Virus record (IMG/VR): IMGVR_UViG_3300033153_001498
Span: 1-45,262 of that record
Length of the DNA: 45,262 nt
Source of the DNA: a virus
Strand: one strand, 5' to 3'
Part shown: positions 23,024 through 28,376 of the stretch, piece after piece
How the letters are laid out: each line of letters opens with the position of its first letter
Position numbering within the stretch: position 1 is the stretch's first letter
The notes under the pieces: model-generated
Databases searched by the model: none
What the model was told of the DNA's origin: nothing
Seen by the model: the letters and a program-made list of their open reading frames with translations, nothing else
Translations under genes and position numbers: made by a program

Positions 23024-23060
23024 AAAAAAAGAGGCTTGCTTTCAGCAGGTCTTTTTTTTT
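23024..23060 (+). terminator. Strong intrinsic terminator after primase-helicase
   Basis: AAAAAAGAGGCTTGCT pairs with AGCAGGTCTTTTTT, allowing G-U pairs, around a TTC loop, and a run of nine T follows. Transcription from the primase gene should end here. Confidence 0.9.
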
Positions 23061-23071
23061 GTGTCATATCG

Positions 23072-23100
23072 TTGACGCCAACAAAACGATATTGTAATAT
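23072..23100 (+). promoter_or_regulatory. Promoter of the isolated lipoprotein gene
   Basis: TTGACG (23072-23077), 17 bases, TAATAT (23095-23100). It lies just downstream of a terminator and upstream of the lipoprotein gene only. Confidence 0.75.
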
Positions 23101-23145
23101 ATTTATACGGTTAACTTGGTAAAACATATAGGGATTTATATTAAA

Positions 23146-23451
23146 ATGTTAAAGCGAATAAAATTACTTATTCTAAGTGCGACATTTACAATGATTATGT
23201 TGACGGTGTTGATGGGATGTTCAAAACCCACGGCAAAGGATGTTGTCGTATCCACCGAACATTACAGCCACAACAAAATAGATGGACTTAAACAGCTAAA
23301 AACTTCGGATGAAACCTTAGCTGGCTATTTTGAACTATCAGTCAGTGCGACTGAAACACACGAGGCAGGTTATGGTTGCGAAAATATAGTACCAACTAAG
23401 CATGCACACAAATACAAGGGGGTTGGTACAAACGTACTTAATCGACTGTAG
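23146..23451 (+). CDS. Phage-encoded lipoprotein, stand-alone moron-type gene
   Basis: The 101-residue product has an N-terminal 'MLKRIKLLILSATFTMIMLTVLMGCSK': basic start, hydrophobic core and the lipobox Leu-Met-Gly-Cys, so it should be lipidated and exported. The mature part is about 77 residues without known domains, with one more Cys near 'GYGCEN'. I chose ATG 23146 (GGGA upstream at 23131) over TTG 23116, because the signal peptide then has normal length. It has its own promoter and its own terminator. Phages T5 (Llp), T1 and phi80 (Cor) use similar small lipoproteins to block their receptor; that role here is inference. Confidence 0.75.
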   Translation: MLKRIKLLILSATFTMIMLTVLMGCSKPTAKDVVVSTEHYSHNKIDGLKQLKTSDETLAGYFELSVSATETHEAGYGCENIVPTKHAHKYKGVGTNVLNRL

Positions 23452-23485
23452 TATTGGGTTGAACCCCATAAATTAAAGCAAAATT

Positions 23486-23517
23486 AAAAACCATTCTTGC
23501 ACAAGGTGGTTTTTTTT
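23486..23517 (+). terminator. Intrinsic terminator of the lipoprotein gene
   Basis: AAAAACCA at 23486-23493 pairs with TGGTTTTT at 23507-23514 and leads into a run of T. Together with the upstream terminator it isolates the lipoprotein unit. Confidence 0.8.
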
Positions 23518-23537
23518 ATTTTTATGTCATTTTCTTC

Positions 23538-23566
23538 TTGCATCTATTTTGGGGATAAACTACAAT
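23538..23566 (+). promoter_or_regulatory. Promoter of the large RNA, with operator-like site 4
   Basis: TTGCAT (23538-23543), exactly 17 bases, TACAAT (23561-23566) is a near-consensus sigma70 promoter. Its spacer contains TTTGGGGATAAACTACAA (23548-23565), whose first 11 bases are identical to operator 1 but whose right arm is degenerate. No reading frame of useful size follows, so the product is probably RNA. Confidence 0.8.
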
Positions 23567-24244
23567 CCTTTTATTAGTTAATTAGAACCTTATAACTACA
23601 AGAAATTTATATACATATATAAAAGCGCAGTCAGCGCCGCAAGACATAAAACAGCGGCAATTTATTGTAAGAGGTTCCGCTTTGGCTTGCGTAGGGACTC
23701 GGTTAAATTTAAAACCGTACCGCTATTATTCGTAATAGTTGGGAATTAAAATCGGCCACGTATTACGACGTAATCTACGCACCACAGCGAGACGTGGGGC
23801 TGTTAACCATGCCAGAGTGAGGTTACAGAAAGGACTGCAAGGTAAAACTGTAAATAACGTAGATGTTCGAATTGTTTGACTGAACACAAAACATTAACAT
23901 GACAGCTGGAAAGACAGCACCTTTAAAGAGAGGTTTGTGTTAAGTGACACGCGTATTTGGTGAAGGCTAGGCATAGCTAAGGTGGTTCGATCCCACAACG
24001 ACTGGTGCAGGTGCAAAAACAAATTCGGTTCGAGTCCGTAAGATACCAGAAGCAAGAGTAACGCCTTGCACCTCTCTTTAAGGGTTAGCCGTAAGGCGAA
24101 ATAAGGCAAGCCATGTTTACCGAACTTAAACTTTCAAATGAGTAAATATGGTTTTGAACTGCTACGTCTATAGTTGTTGCCGATACATTAGATTAACCTT
24201 TAATTGATAACATTTTATTGCCCTAAGTGTTATCTATTAAGGGT

Positions 24245-24274
24245 TTGCCCAAACCCTGTGAACATCGTTAAAAT
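24245..24274 (+). promoter_or_regulatory. Possible second promoter near the 3' end of the large RNA
   Basis: TTGCCC (24245-24250), 18 bases, TAAAAT (24269-24274) could start a short transcript of about 50 nt ending at the terminator 24309-24331. It overlaps the hairpin GGGTTT-GCCC-AAACCC, so it may be coincidental. Low confidence. Confidence 0.3.
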
Positions 24275-24308
24275 ATGCCCTATTTTTTACCCCCGATGTT
24301 CTTCTCCG

Positions 24309-24331
24309 AGCCTCCGCAAGGAGGCTTTTTT
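24309..24331 (+). terminator. Intrinsic terminator at the end of the large RNA
   Basis: AGCCTCC (24309-24315), loop GCAA, GGAGGCT (24320-24326), followed by six T. It is the first strong terminator after the 23538 promoter. Confidence 0.93.
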
Positions 24332-24338
24332 ATGTCCA

Positions 24339-24367
24339 CCCAGGCCCCAAAACTCCCCCGGACCCCC
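24339..24367 (-). other. G-quadruplex motif on the minus strand
   Basis: The plus strand has C runs at 24339-24341, 24345-24348, 24355-24359 and 24363-24367. The minus strand therefore carries four G runs of 3 to 5 with loops of 3, 6 and 3 bases, a canonical quadruplex pattern. It stands out in otherwise AT-rich DNA and lies between the large RNA and the repeat block. Confidence 0.75.
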
Positions 24368-24502
24368 TCGTAAATAAATTAGCAACACTGGTGCATATTT
24401 GGTACATGTAACAATGCTGCAACAGTGGCCGCCTCATTTATACAACAGTCACTGTAACGTGTAACGCCGCTGTTACAAAATCTGTAACAAATTCCATCAA
24501 CG

Positions 24503-24516
24503 AAATCAATGGCTTA
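24503..24516 (+). repeat. 14-bp inverted repeat, left arm
   Basis: AAATCAATGGCTTA is the exact reverse complement of TAAGCCATTGATTT at 24795-24808. The arms frame about 280 bp of the repeat cluster and could form a large cruciform or bind a dimer. Confidence 0.8.
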
Positions 24517-24626
24517 TAAATTCCTGTAACGCTTGTAACAGCCGTGTAACAGGCTACAACGTACAGTGGCTAACAGTTACAGGCTAAAAACGCAAAAAAT
24601 GCGTTACAAAAAAAATGCTTTACATG

Positions 24627-24677
24627 ATGCGTGCGTATGCGTAGGCGCGTGTGCGCGTGTGCATGCGCATACACGTA
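24627..24677. other. Alternating purine-pyrimidine (Z-DNA-prone) tract
   Basis: 24645-24677 alternates purine and pyrimidine without a break for 33 bases, mostly GC, GT and CA steps, and 24627-24643 does so for 17 more. Such tracts form left-handed DNA under negative supercoiling. It sits in the middle of the TGTAAC cluster. Confidence 0.8.
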
Positions 24678-24794
24678 GTTTGTTTTTATTATTTTGTTAC
24701 AAATATAGATAATATATAATAAGACGTTGAAAAATAAAGAAAAACCCCTGTAACACGGCTGTAACATTTGTTACAAACTGTAACATTTTGCTCG

Positions 24795-24808
24795 TAAGCC
24801 ATTGATTT
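24795..24808 (-). repeat. 14-bp inverted repeat, right arm
   Basis: TAAGCCATTGATTT, the exact reverse complement of 24503-24516. Pairing stops at both ends of the arm, so the identity is limited to these 14 bases. Confidence 0.8.
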
Positions 24809-24838
24809 TACACTGTAACATTTGTAACAGGCATTATT

Positions 24839-24856
24839 TTTGGTTAAAACCCCAAA
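24839..24856. promoter_or_regulatory. Operator site 5, TTTGG-N8-CCAAA
   Basis: TTTGGTTAAAACCCCAAA has both arms intact. It lies eight bases upstream of the -35 element at 24864, at about position -51 relative to the predicted start of transcription, where a bound protein could activate as well as repress. Confidence 0.8.
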
Positions 24857-24863
24857 AAAGGAC

Positions 24864-24892
24864 TTGCATCGTTTTTTTATAGGAGGTAGGAT
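24864..24892 (+). promoter_or_regulatory. Promoter of the early small-gene cassette
   Basis: TTGCAT (24864-24869), 17 bases, TAGGAT (24887-24892). The -35 is identical to that of the large-RNA promoter. It drives the rightward cluster that begins at 24930. Confidence 0.7.
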
Positions 24893-24929
24893 GATCTCGT
24901 TGGTAAAAAATAAATAGGGAAATAAAACT

Positions 24930-25148
24930 ATGAAAATAGCAATTACAATTACAACTCACAATAACAACACGTACAGTGTTGACACAGCGGTGCATGACGA
25001 GCGTATCGTACTTGAAGGCCCAATAAATGCTAAGAATGTTTTTAAGGCGCTTGGTTGGGATTACATACTCACACGTAAAATTGGATATCTGACAGCGGTC
25101 TTGCCAAATGGTGACCTTGTGCTTATATGCCAAAATGAGGCGATGTAA
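24930..25148 (+). CDS. Hypothetical early protein, 72 residues
   Basis: This is the first gene of the early cassette, with AGGGA at 24917-24921. The sequence 'MKIAITITTHNNNTYSVDTAVHDERIVLEGPINAKNVFKALGWDYILTRKIGYLTAVLPNGDLVLICQNE' forms alternating strands with one helix. No motif identifies it. First genes of such cassettes often code for host-takeover proteins. Confidence 0.55.
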   Translation: MKIAITITTHNNNTYSVDTAVHDERIVLEGPINAKNVFKALGWDYILTRKIGYLTAVLPNGDLVLICQNEAM

Positions 25149-25149
25149 A

Positions 25150-25506
25150 ATGAACAAAACACAAAAAACTCGAATCAAATCAAAAATTGCATCACTTGTT
25201 AAGTTGTCAATGCAAATAACAGAAGATACTGACCATGACATGTTTTTCGATTATAGTGGCCACGTCAATCAGTTTTCAGTCGATATCCATATTGGAGGTT
25301 GGGACACTAACCGAAATAGAAAAGAAATTTTCCAAAGATACATACGCGGTGCAGATGCTGACGAAAGTAATAGCGCGGTTTTTGACGACATGTTTTCTAA
25401 ATTATCTTTAACAGAAATTACACTTAAAGGTATTTTGGAGATCGGTAATGATGATGTTGAAGTGAAAGATCTTATAAGCGATCACTGGAGGGCTTACTAT
25501 GTCTAG
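25150..25506 (+). CDS. Hypothetical early protein, 118 residues
   Basis: I place the start at ATG 25150, immediately behind the previous stop; an upstream in-frame ATG (25108) would overlap. A lysine-rich N terminus, 'MNKTQKTRIKSKIASLVK', is followed by 'DHDMFFDYSGHVNQFSVDIHIGGWD' and acidic regions. The stop codon overlaps the next ATG. No family is recognised. Confidence 0.55.
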   Translation: MNKTQKTRIKSKIASLVKLSMQITEDTDHDMFFDYSGHVNQFSVDIHIGGWDTNRNRKEIFQRYIRGADADESNSAVFDDMFSKLSLTEITLKGILEIGNDDVEVKDLISDHWRAYYV

Positions 25507-25738
25507 GCAGTCAATGCGCGAACAGGCCGAGTTTAAACACTCACCTGAGTCAATATACGAATTGGGCAAGGAACGCATTCAGGAGGCCACACAGCCAGCC
25601 CAGCTAATGAAATTAATCAGTAACCAGAACTTTATAGAACTTGGAATGACTTTACCTGACGACATGAAAGACGATTTAATCGTACTTTGGAGTGATAAAT
25701 TTAAAAAACTGACTGGCCACAACGGCTGCAGTTCATAA
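25499..25738 (+). CDS. Hypothetical early protein, 79 residues
   Basis: The product overlaps the end of the previous gene by eight bases. It is soluble, helical and nearly neutral, with 'SIYELGKERIQEATQPAQLMKLISNQNF'. No hydrophobic span, cysteine pair or catalytic motif is visible. Nothing suggests a specific function. Confidence 0.5.
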   Translation: MSRQSMREQAEFKHSPESIYELGKERIQEATQPAQLMKLISNQNFIELGMTLPDDMKDDLIVLWSDKFKKLTGHNGCSS

Positions 25739-25757
25739 CGGATAAGGAATAATAAAA

Positions 25758-26147
25758 ATGTTAAAAAGTACAATAGTAGCAGCTGGCGAATCAGCTGTGG
25801 CGATCAACAACTCACCAGTATTTGAATATATGTTGATGGGAGGCTCAGTGTTAACAATAATAATGCTGCTTAACTTAGTACACCAATGGAAAAAAATTGC
25901 AGAAGAGCGTGAGCGTATTATTTGCACGTTAAGGGGCAATGCTATGGGCTTATTGGTACGTGTATCTCTAGCACACAATGTTAATATTGGCTTTAACATT
26001 ACCAAGGACGGTGTGATTTACACAAAATGGTCCCGTATTGGTAAGCAAAGGTCTGCAGTTACTGGTAAGTTTATTACACCAGCACCAGCGTGTGACCAAA
26101 ATGGCGGACTTGGTATGAACAATGAAAAATACCAGGAGGCAAAATAA
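25758..26147 (+). CDS. Membrane-anchored hypothetical protein
   Basis: The 129-residue product begins with a stretch of neutral residues and then a hydrophobic span, 'FEYMLMGGSVLTIIMLLNLV', near residues 23-42. The rest is cytoplasm-like, basic and partly helical ('HQWKKIAEERERI'). A ribosome site AAGGA at 25743-25747 precedes the ATG. The stop overlaps the next start by one base. Confidence 0.5.
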   Translation: MLKSTIVAAGESAVAINNSPVFEYMLMGGSVLTIIMLLNLVHQWKKIAEERERIICTLRGNAMGLLVRVSLAHNVNIGFNITKDGVIYTKWSRIGKQRSAVTGKFITPAPACDQNGGLGMNNEKYQEAK

Positions 26148-26470
26148 TGTCAAACTGTTCACCAAAAGAATTAGAGCGCATAAATAACGCTGTAAAAATG
26201 CACATGAGAAAATGTGACAATTTTGAAACCTTTCAAATGGATCATAACTTTCTCGGTATACTGGCAAACCGTGTAAGGCACAACAGCTCAATTACATCGC
26301 CGTTTGAACCGCATGACGTTACAGTACACGACGGCATAATTGAAGTTGATGGCTCGGCCCTGGCCAAGATATTGCCCGATGCTGATCCACATGCAGTAAG
26401 TAAATTTAAAACATTAATCGGCGACCGCAGCGGTCTTAGCCATATTGAAGGAGGGTTTAAAGTTGGCTAG
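26147..26470 (+). CDS. Hypothetical early protein, 107 residues
   Basis: The product starts at ATG 26147, overlapping the previous stop. It contains helical and loop segments ('ELERINNAVKMHMRKCDNFETFQMDHNFL', 'IIEVDGSALAKILPDADPHAV'). The gene ends inside the next gene's start region. No family is recognised. Confidence 0.5.
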   Translation: MSNCSPKELERINNAVKMHMRKCDNFETFQMDHNFLGILANRVRHNSSITSPFEPHDVTVHDGIIEVDGSALAKILPDADPHAVSKFKTLIGDRSGLSHIEGGFKVG

Positions 26471-26924
26471 AACATATAAAATCAATCAAATTGGTACTGG
26501 GTTTCAAGCTCAGTTTTCCATAAAAAAATATAATGATGATCAGTTGGTTTACACAAACTATCGCGCAAACATGGAAGAGGCCGAAAAAGAAGGTCAAGGC
26601 TGGGTTGATGGTAAGTCTATTATTAAAACTACCACTAAAGAGGTAGGCGATAAAAAGGTCCCAGGTGCAGACAAACCAAAAAATGGTGACTTTGATAAAC
26701 ACATGCACCAAGTACACAAAGAGCGTTGGCATGAGCTTGAAAATGAAATAGGCGACCTTGCTGATATATCTTGGTGGTTGAAAGGCCGCCGCACAAATGG
26801 TGATGAGTCGTTTGAAAGCCGACACATGGGTACACTTGAGGGCGTTATTGGCGACCTTAAACAAAAACAATATGAAGCTGGCGAAAAATGCGGCATGAAT
26901 CAAGATAAGGAGTTACCGTTTTAA
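26463..26924 (+). CDS. Hypothetical protein with SSB-like acidic C terminus
   Basis: The start is TTG 26463, eight bases after GGAGG at 26450-26454; no ATG fits. The 153-residue product has a beta-rich N terminus ('YKINQIGTGFQAQFSIKKYNDDQLVYTNY'), a linker and a helical C-terminal half that ends 'NQDKELPF'. That acidic Pro-Phe end resembles SSB tails, which suggests it may bind the same partners as SSB, but this is only a resemblance. Confidence 0.5.
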   Translation: MARTYKINQIGTGFQAQFSIKKYNDDQLVYTNYRANMEEAEKEGQGWVDGKSIIKTTTKEVGDKKVPGADKPKNGDFDKHMHQVHKERWHELENEIGDLADISWWLKGRRTNGDESFESRHMGTLEGVIGDLKQKQYEAGEKCGMNQDKELPF

Positions 26925-27151
26925 TGAATAAGTATGCAATAACCAATGACACGTTGAAAGAGCTTGGGCTTGGTCGTGACGAGGTCAGGAAAATGATAGA
27001 AACAACAATATCAGCGAGGGTTGATGATATGCTGAGTAATGATACTACGTTAAAAAGAATTGTGACTATGGTATTGTCTAAAAATCCTGGCGTAAAATCT
27101 AATATTTGCGATTCTGTAAAAAAAGAATTATTAAAAAGAATGGGGATCTAA
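26924..27151 (+). CDS. Hypothetical helical protein, 75 residues
   Basis: It overlaps the previous stop (TAATG) and the next start. The sequence is helical and basic toward the end ('DSVKKELLKRMG'), with a possible DNA-contacting helix 'RDEVRKMIETTISARVDDML'. No family is recognised. Confidence 0.5.
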   Translation: MNKYAITNDTLKELGLGRDEVRKMIETTISARVDDMLSNDTTLKRIVTMVLSKNPGVKSNICDSVKKELLKRMGI

Positions 27152-27372
27152 TGGCTAAAGAATTAAACGCAAAAGGCTATAGGGCAGTGCAAAGGGTTAA
27201 GGCTCTATGCGAAATGCTGGAAGAGTATAACGACAATATCAGACGCAATGGTATTGAGGACGTTGTTGGCGATAAAAATATAGCTGGGATTAAACGTGTG
27301 TCCCTTGAGCTTTACAAGCAAACTCGCATTTTTAGTGAAAAACAAGAAATATCATCAGGGAGGGAGTTTTGA
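27151..27372 (+). CDS. Hypothetical helical protein, 73 residues
   Basis: The start at ATG 27151 overlaps the previous stop (TAATG). The product 'MAKELNAKGYRAVQRVKALCEMLEEYNDNIRR' is mostly helical. Its stop codon overlaps the next ATG by a base. No motif suggests a function; the gene is one of a chain of coupled small genes. Confidence 0.5.
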   Translation: MAKELNAKGYRAVQRVKALCEMLEEYNDNIRRNGIEDVVGDKNIAGIKRVSLELYKQTRIFSEKQEISSGREF

Positions 27373-27575
27373 TGAAAACATTTAAAAAAATATTTCTAAT
27401 TATACTTATGACCATAAGGGTGCCAATGATGATTGCGGCTGTTATACCAATAATTTTGCTGGCAATTGCCACGTCACTAATCAGTTTGGGGGCTGCTTGT
27501 AAGATTTTTGATATAGCAACAGCTTGGTTTAATGAATTTGTCGAAATGAAGAAGGAGTACAAGGACCTTGGATAA
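27372..27575 (+). CDS. Small membrane protein, 67 residues
   Basis: Start at ATG 27372 after AGGGAG. The product is basic at the N terminus, and then has one long or two short hydrophobic spans, 'IFLIILMTIRVPMMIAAVIPIILLAIATSLISLGA', with a charged helical end. It could act on the host membrane or exclude competing phage; no family is recognised. Confidence 0.55.
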   Translation: MKTFKKIFLIILMTIRVPMMIAAVIPIILLAIATSLISLGAACKIFDIATAWFNEFVEMKKEYKDLG

Positions 27576-27576
27576 A

Positions 27577-27771
27577 ATGGATAAAAAAACAGCAATGGCA
27601 ATTGAAACGCAGGTTAATGAGCTTGCTAAAACGCTGCAGCCAAAGCTATGTGAAACACAGGACTGTGTACTCGGGCCGGTATTGATCAATATGCAAGCAA
27701 GGGTAATGTGCAAAAACTGTGGGCAGTTTAAACTGGAAATGCCTAAGCAACATATTTTGAGGGTAGTGTAA
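27577..27771 (+). CDS. Small zinc-ribbon-like protein, 64 residues
   Basis: Start at ATG 27577, with AAGGA at 27561-27565. Four cysteines are arranged as 'CETQDC' and 'MCKNCGQ', a pattern that suggests a zinc ribbon. The rest is basic with helical parts. Zinc-ribbon mini-proteins of phages often bind nucleic acids or host RNA polymerase, which is inference here. Confidence 0.5.
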   Translation: MDKKTAMAIETQVNELAKTLQPKLCETQDCVLGPVLINMQARVMCKNCGQFKLEMPKQHILRVV

Positions 27772-27971
27772 TGAGTGAGCCAAGAGATATTTTTGTTTCA
27801 TTAACCTTTACGGATGAAAACAATTTAACCATGGGCGACATAAACAAAGTTATTGTGGATGCGCTAAATGCTAAGTTTAAAGATGTTTGTCCTGAAATTT
27901 ACAGAATTGATGTGCAGGAGCTTTCGCAAAAGCACCCAGAGCATCACGAAGTAAAAAGGCACAGGCCATGA
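27771..27971 (+). CDS. Hypothetical protein, 66 residues
   Basis: The start overlaps the preceding stop (TAATG). 'MSEPRDIFVSLTFTDENNLTMGDINKVIVDALNAKF' reads as alternating strand and helix, and the tail is rich in His, Lys and Arg. The last bases overlap the next ATG. No family is recognised. Confidence 0.5.
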   Translation: MSEPRDIFVSLTFTDENNLTMGDINKVIVDALNAKFKDVCPEIYRIDVQELSQKHPEHHEVKRHRP

Positions 27972-28126
27972 ACGTTAAACAATCCGACATATACGCCGTA
28001 CTGAGTCACAGGTGTAAAACAAACCCTCACAGGTTTAAGCTGGAGGTGGGCAAGCATGGACTCGTTAATGTTTGCCGCCACTGTGGGTTTAAAAAGATCA
28101 AGGGGCATGCTATAATAAAAAAATAA
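27968..28126 (+). CDS. Small zinc-finger-like protein, 52 residues
   Basis: The frame runs from ATG 27968, overlapping the previous stop, to TAA at 28124-28126. It has a 'Cys...His...Cys-x2-Cys' layout ('HRCKTNPHRF', 'NVCRHCGF') that suggests a zinc knuckle, and a basic tail. It is the third such mini-protein in the genome. Confidence 0.5.
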   Translation: MNVKQSDIYAVLSHRCKTNPHRFKLEVGKHGLVNVCRHCGFKKIKGHAIIKK

Positions 28127-28145
28127 CAATAAGGGGTGCCACAAC

Positions 28146-28334
28146 ATGATGAACTGCAGCCAAGAATTAAAACAAGACCTTGCAGAAACAGTTTCGTTTA
28201 TCGAAGCAATCAGAAACGCAAACGTTGAATTGCAACAAAACGTCAAGGACCTTTCCAAAAAACATAACGTTGATATTGATGTGCTAGCTGACTTTTTAGG
28301 TCACTTTACAAACGATGATGACAAGACCAGTTAA
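28146..28334 (+). CDS. Hypothetical small protein, 62 residues
   Basis: The start ATG 28146 follows AAGGGG at 28131-28136. The product is soluble and acidic, with helices in 'CSQELKQDLAETVSFIEAIRNANVELQQNVKDL', and could be a helical adaptor. It is the last gene of the early cassette; the next gene has its own promoter. Confidence 0.5.
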   Translation: MMNCSQELKQDLAETVSFIEAIRNANVELQQNVKDLSKKHNVDIDVLADFLGHFTNDDDKTS

Positions 28335-28346
28335 ATTATGTATTAT
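28318..28346 (+). promoter_or_regulatory. Promoter of the methyltransferase gene with operator-like site
   Basis: ATGACA (28318-28323), 17 bases, TATTAT (28341-28346). At 28345-28362 ATTGGGTTAAATAACAAA matches operator 1 at 13 of 18 positions, with one mismatch in each arm. The promoter would drive the methyltransferase and possibly the packaging genes. Confidence 0.6.
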
Positions 28347-28376
28347 TGGGTTAAATAACAAATTTAAGGTGTTGAT

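Larger units (their letters stand above)
23573..24331 (+). ncRNA. Candidate large structured phage RNA, about 760 nt
   Basis: No coding sequence of credible size covers this stretch. Complementary segments that can pair: GAACCT 23585-23590 with AGGTTC 23672-23677; GCCGC 23636-23640 with GCGGC 23654-23658; CGGTT 23700-23704 with AACCG 23713-23717; CTATTA-UUCG-TAATAG 23723-23738; CCACGT 23756-23761 with ACGTGG 23792-23797, enclosing ATTAC-GTAAT 23762-23774; GCTG 23905-23908 with CAGC 23915-23918; a 14-bp long-range helix 23920-23934 with 24070-24083; GCC-GUAA-GGC 24088-24097; and a 16-bp hairpin 24197-24212 with 24228-24243. Two TTCGA T-loops lie at 23986-23992 and 24029-24035. Promoter at 23538, terminator at 24309. 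Size and context recall GOLLD and ROOL RNAs. Exact 3' end is inferred. Confidence 0.7.
24407..24828. repeat. Cluster of 17 TGTAAC repeats, candidate origin or partition site
   Basis: TGTAAC occurs 12 times on the plus strand (24407, 24453, 24460, 24483, 24525, 24534, 24545, 24749, 24760, 24779, 24814, 24823) and 5 times inverted as GTTACA (24472, 24576, 24603, 24696, 24770). Chance would give well under one in 422 bp. An AT-rich stretch (about 24678-24745) and a Z-DNA-prone tract lie inside. No gene is present. Dense short repeats plus an AT-rich element are typical of replication origins or of protein arrays such as partition sites. Confidence 0.75.

Noticed and set aside
23116-23145. TTG start at 23116 for the lipoprotein
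   Set aside because: It would add ten residues before the basic start of the signal peptide and has no ribosome site; ATG 23146 gives a normal signal sequence.
23940-24060. One or two tRNA genes suggested by TTCGATC and TTCGAGT
   Set aside because: No matching seven-base acceptor stem, D-arm or anticodon arm can be drawn around either T-loop, so they fit better as elements of the large RNA.
23894-24109. Minus-strand reading frame of 71 codons inside the large RNA region
   Set aside because: It has no ribosome site or promoter and consists of the complement of the paired segments; its repetitive Leu-rich composition follows from the RNA helices.
24570-24767. Minus-strand reading frame across the Z-DNA tract
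   Set aside because: The Ala-His repeat results from alternating GC/CA DNA; there is no ribosome site and the repeats extend beyond the frame.
24407-24828. CRISPR array
   Set aside because: The repeats are only six bases, occur in both orientations and at irregular distances; no regular spacers exist and no cas gene is present.
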